Assembly (NCBI GenBank): GCA_042408595.1
Contig: JBHOQX010000042.1
Span: 1-14,058, forward strand
Source: JBHOQX01 sp042408595
GTDB taxonomy: Bacteria; Chloroflexota; Chloroflexia; Chloroflexales; Roseiflexaceae
Length of the DNA stretch: 14,058 nucleotides
Direction: 5' to 3'
Part shown: piece by piece, positions 13,585 to 14,058 of the stretch
Position numbering within the stretch: the first letter of the stretch is position 1
How the letters are laid out: each line of letters opens with the position of its first letter
The notes under the pieces: generated by a model
What the model was told of the DNA's origin: nothing
The model's database searches: none
The model's input: only the letters and a program-made list of their open reading frames with translations
Made by a program: the position numbers and the translations under genes

Positions 13585-14058
13585 TGGCAACCAGAATTAT
13601 GGTCGTGGATGACGAGCCGGCGATCGGCCGGCTGCTCTGCTACCAACTGCGTGACTGCGGCTACGAGCCAACCTACGTGCCGGATGGCCTGCTGGCGCTG
13701 CAACGGCTCGAGCGCGAGCAGCCGGACCTGATCCTGCTCGACGTGATGATGCCAACCATGAACGGCTGGGAGGTCTGTCGGGCGGTGCGGGCCTGCTCGC
13801 AGATCCCGGTGATCATGCTGACCGCCAAAAGCTCCGACCTGGACGTGGCGACCGGGCTGCGCGCCGGCGCGGACGACTATATCGCCAAGCCGTTCAGTAT
13901 AATCCAGGTACAGGCGCGGATCGAGGCGGTGCTGCGCCGAGCCGGGAAGGCTGGCCGGGAGGCGCGTGTGCCGCCGCCCAGCGCTGCGCCGCGCCCGGAA
14001 GCGTCCCGCCCCGCCGCCCCGCCCGCTCCTGCGCCGGCGCTGGCCGCCGCCCCGACCG
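13584..14058 (+). CDS. response regulator with CheY-like receiver domain (3' end outside window)
   Basis: 158 codons are visible and the frame is open at the window edge. Residues 1-118 form a receiver domain: the acidic pair D9-D10 in VVDDEP, phosphoacceptor D53 in LLDVMMP, switch Thr80 in MLTAK, and K102 in YIAKPF. The set is complete, so phosphorylation by a histidine kinase is expected; none is in the window. From residue 120 a Pro/Ala-rich linker begins and continues to the edge, so an output domain, if present, lies outside. The KPF and the alpha-5 region resemble OmpR/PhoB-type receivers, but such a long linker suggests a different or detached output. The ATG at 13584 overlaps the TGA of the NACHT-HEAT gene (ATGA-type junction: TGATG), which implies translational coupling. 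Confidence 0.93.
   Translation, partial: MATRIMVVDDEPAIGRLLCYQLRDCGYEPTYVPDGLLALQRLEREQPDLILLDVMMPTMNGWEVCRAVRACSQIPVIMLTAKSSDLDVATGLRAGADDYIAKPFSIIQVQARIEAVLRRAGKAGREARVPPPSAAPRPEASRPAAPPAPAPALAAAPT

Overview
The window is GC-rich, with high G/C at third codon positions. It looks like chromosomal DNA of a Chloroflexota bacterium, probably class Chloroflexia. This placement is inference from gene style: a lipoprotein-type efflux adaptor with no TolC partner, NACHT-HEAT and response-regulator genes rich in Ala, Leu and Pro, and a DUF3524 glycosyltransferase. No marker gene settles it.

Layout. 1-184 is the tail of a ribosomal RNA operon: the 3' part of 5S rRNA, an initiator tRNA-fMet with encoded CCA, and a very strong terminator hairpin. 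251-1009 encodes a TIM-barrel sugar phosphate isomerase/epimerase-like protein. 1017-1140 is a gene-free block of nested palindromes. 1163-1933 encodes a PPP-type metallophosphoesterase. 2007-2606 (minus strand) is a TetR repressor, divergent from an efflux operon: an RND pump (2892-6209), then its lipoprotein membrane fusion partner (6297-7742). The two divergent promoters lie face to face over a palindromic operator at about 2751-2797. After a 295-bp spacer with two inverted repeats come a GNAT acetyltransferase (8038-8598) and, convergent and overlapping it by 34 bp, a glycosyltransferase of the queuosine-tRNA mannosyltransferase (QTMAN/GTDC1, DUF3524) type (8565-9698, minus).

Divergent from the glycosyltransferase is a 1259-residue protein (9805-13584). 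Its N-terminus reads as a degenerate NACHT (STAND) NTPase and the rest as HEAT repeats. Its stop codon overlaps the start of a CheY-like response regulator that runs off the window. This translationally coupled pair is the least explained part of the window and the best candidate for an undescribed signalling or surveillance module.

How the genes work together. The TetR, RND and adaptor genes form one self-regulated export unit. The NACHT-HEAT and receiver genes form a second, coupled unit. The isomerase, phosphoesterase, acetyltransferase and glycosyltransferase look like single housekeeping or accessory genes. No insertion sequence, CRISPR array or integrase was seen.
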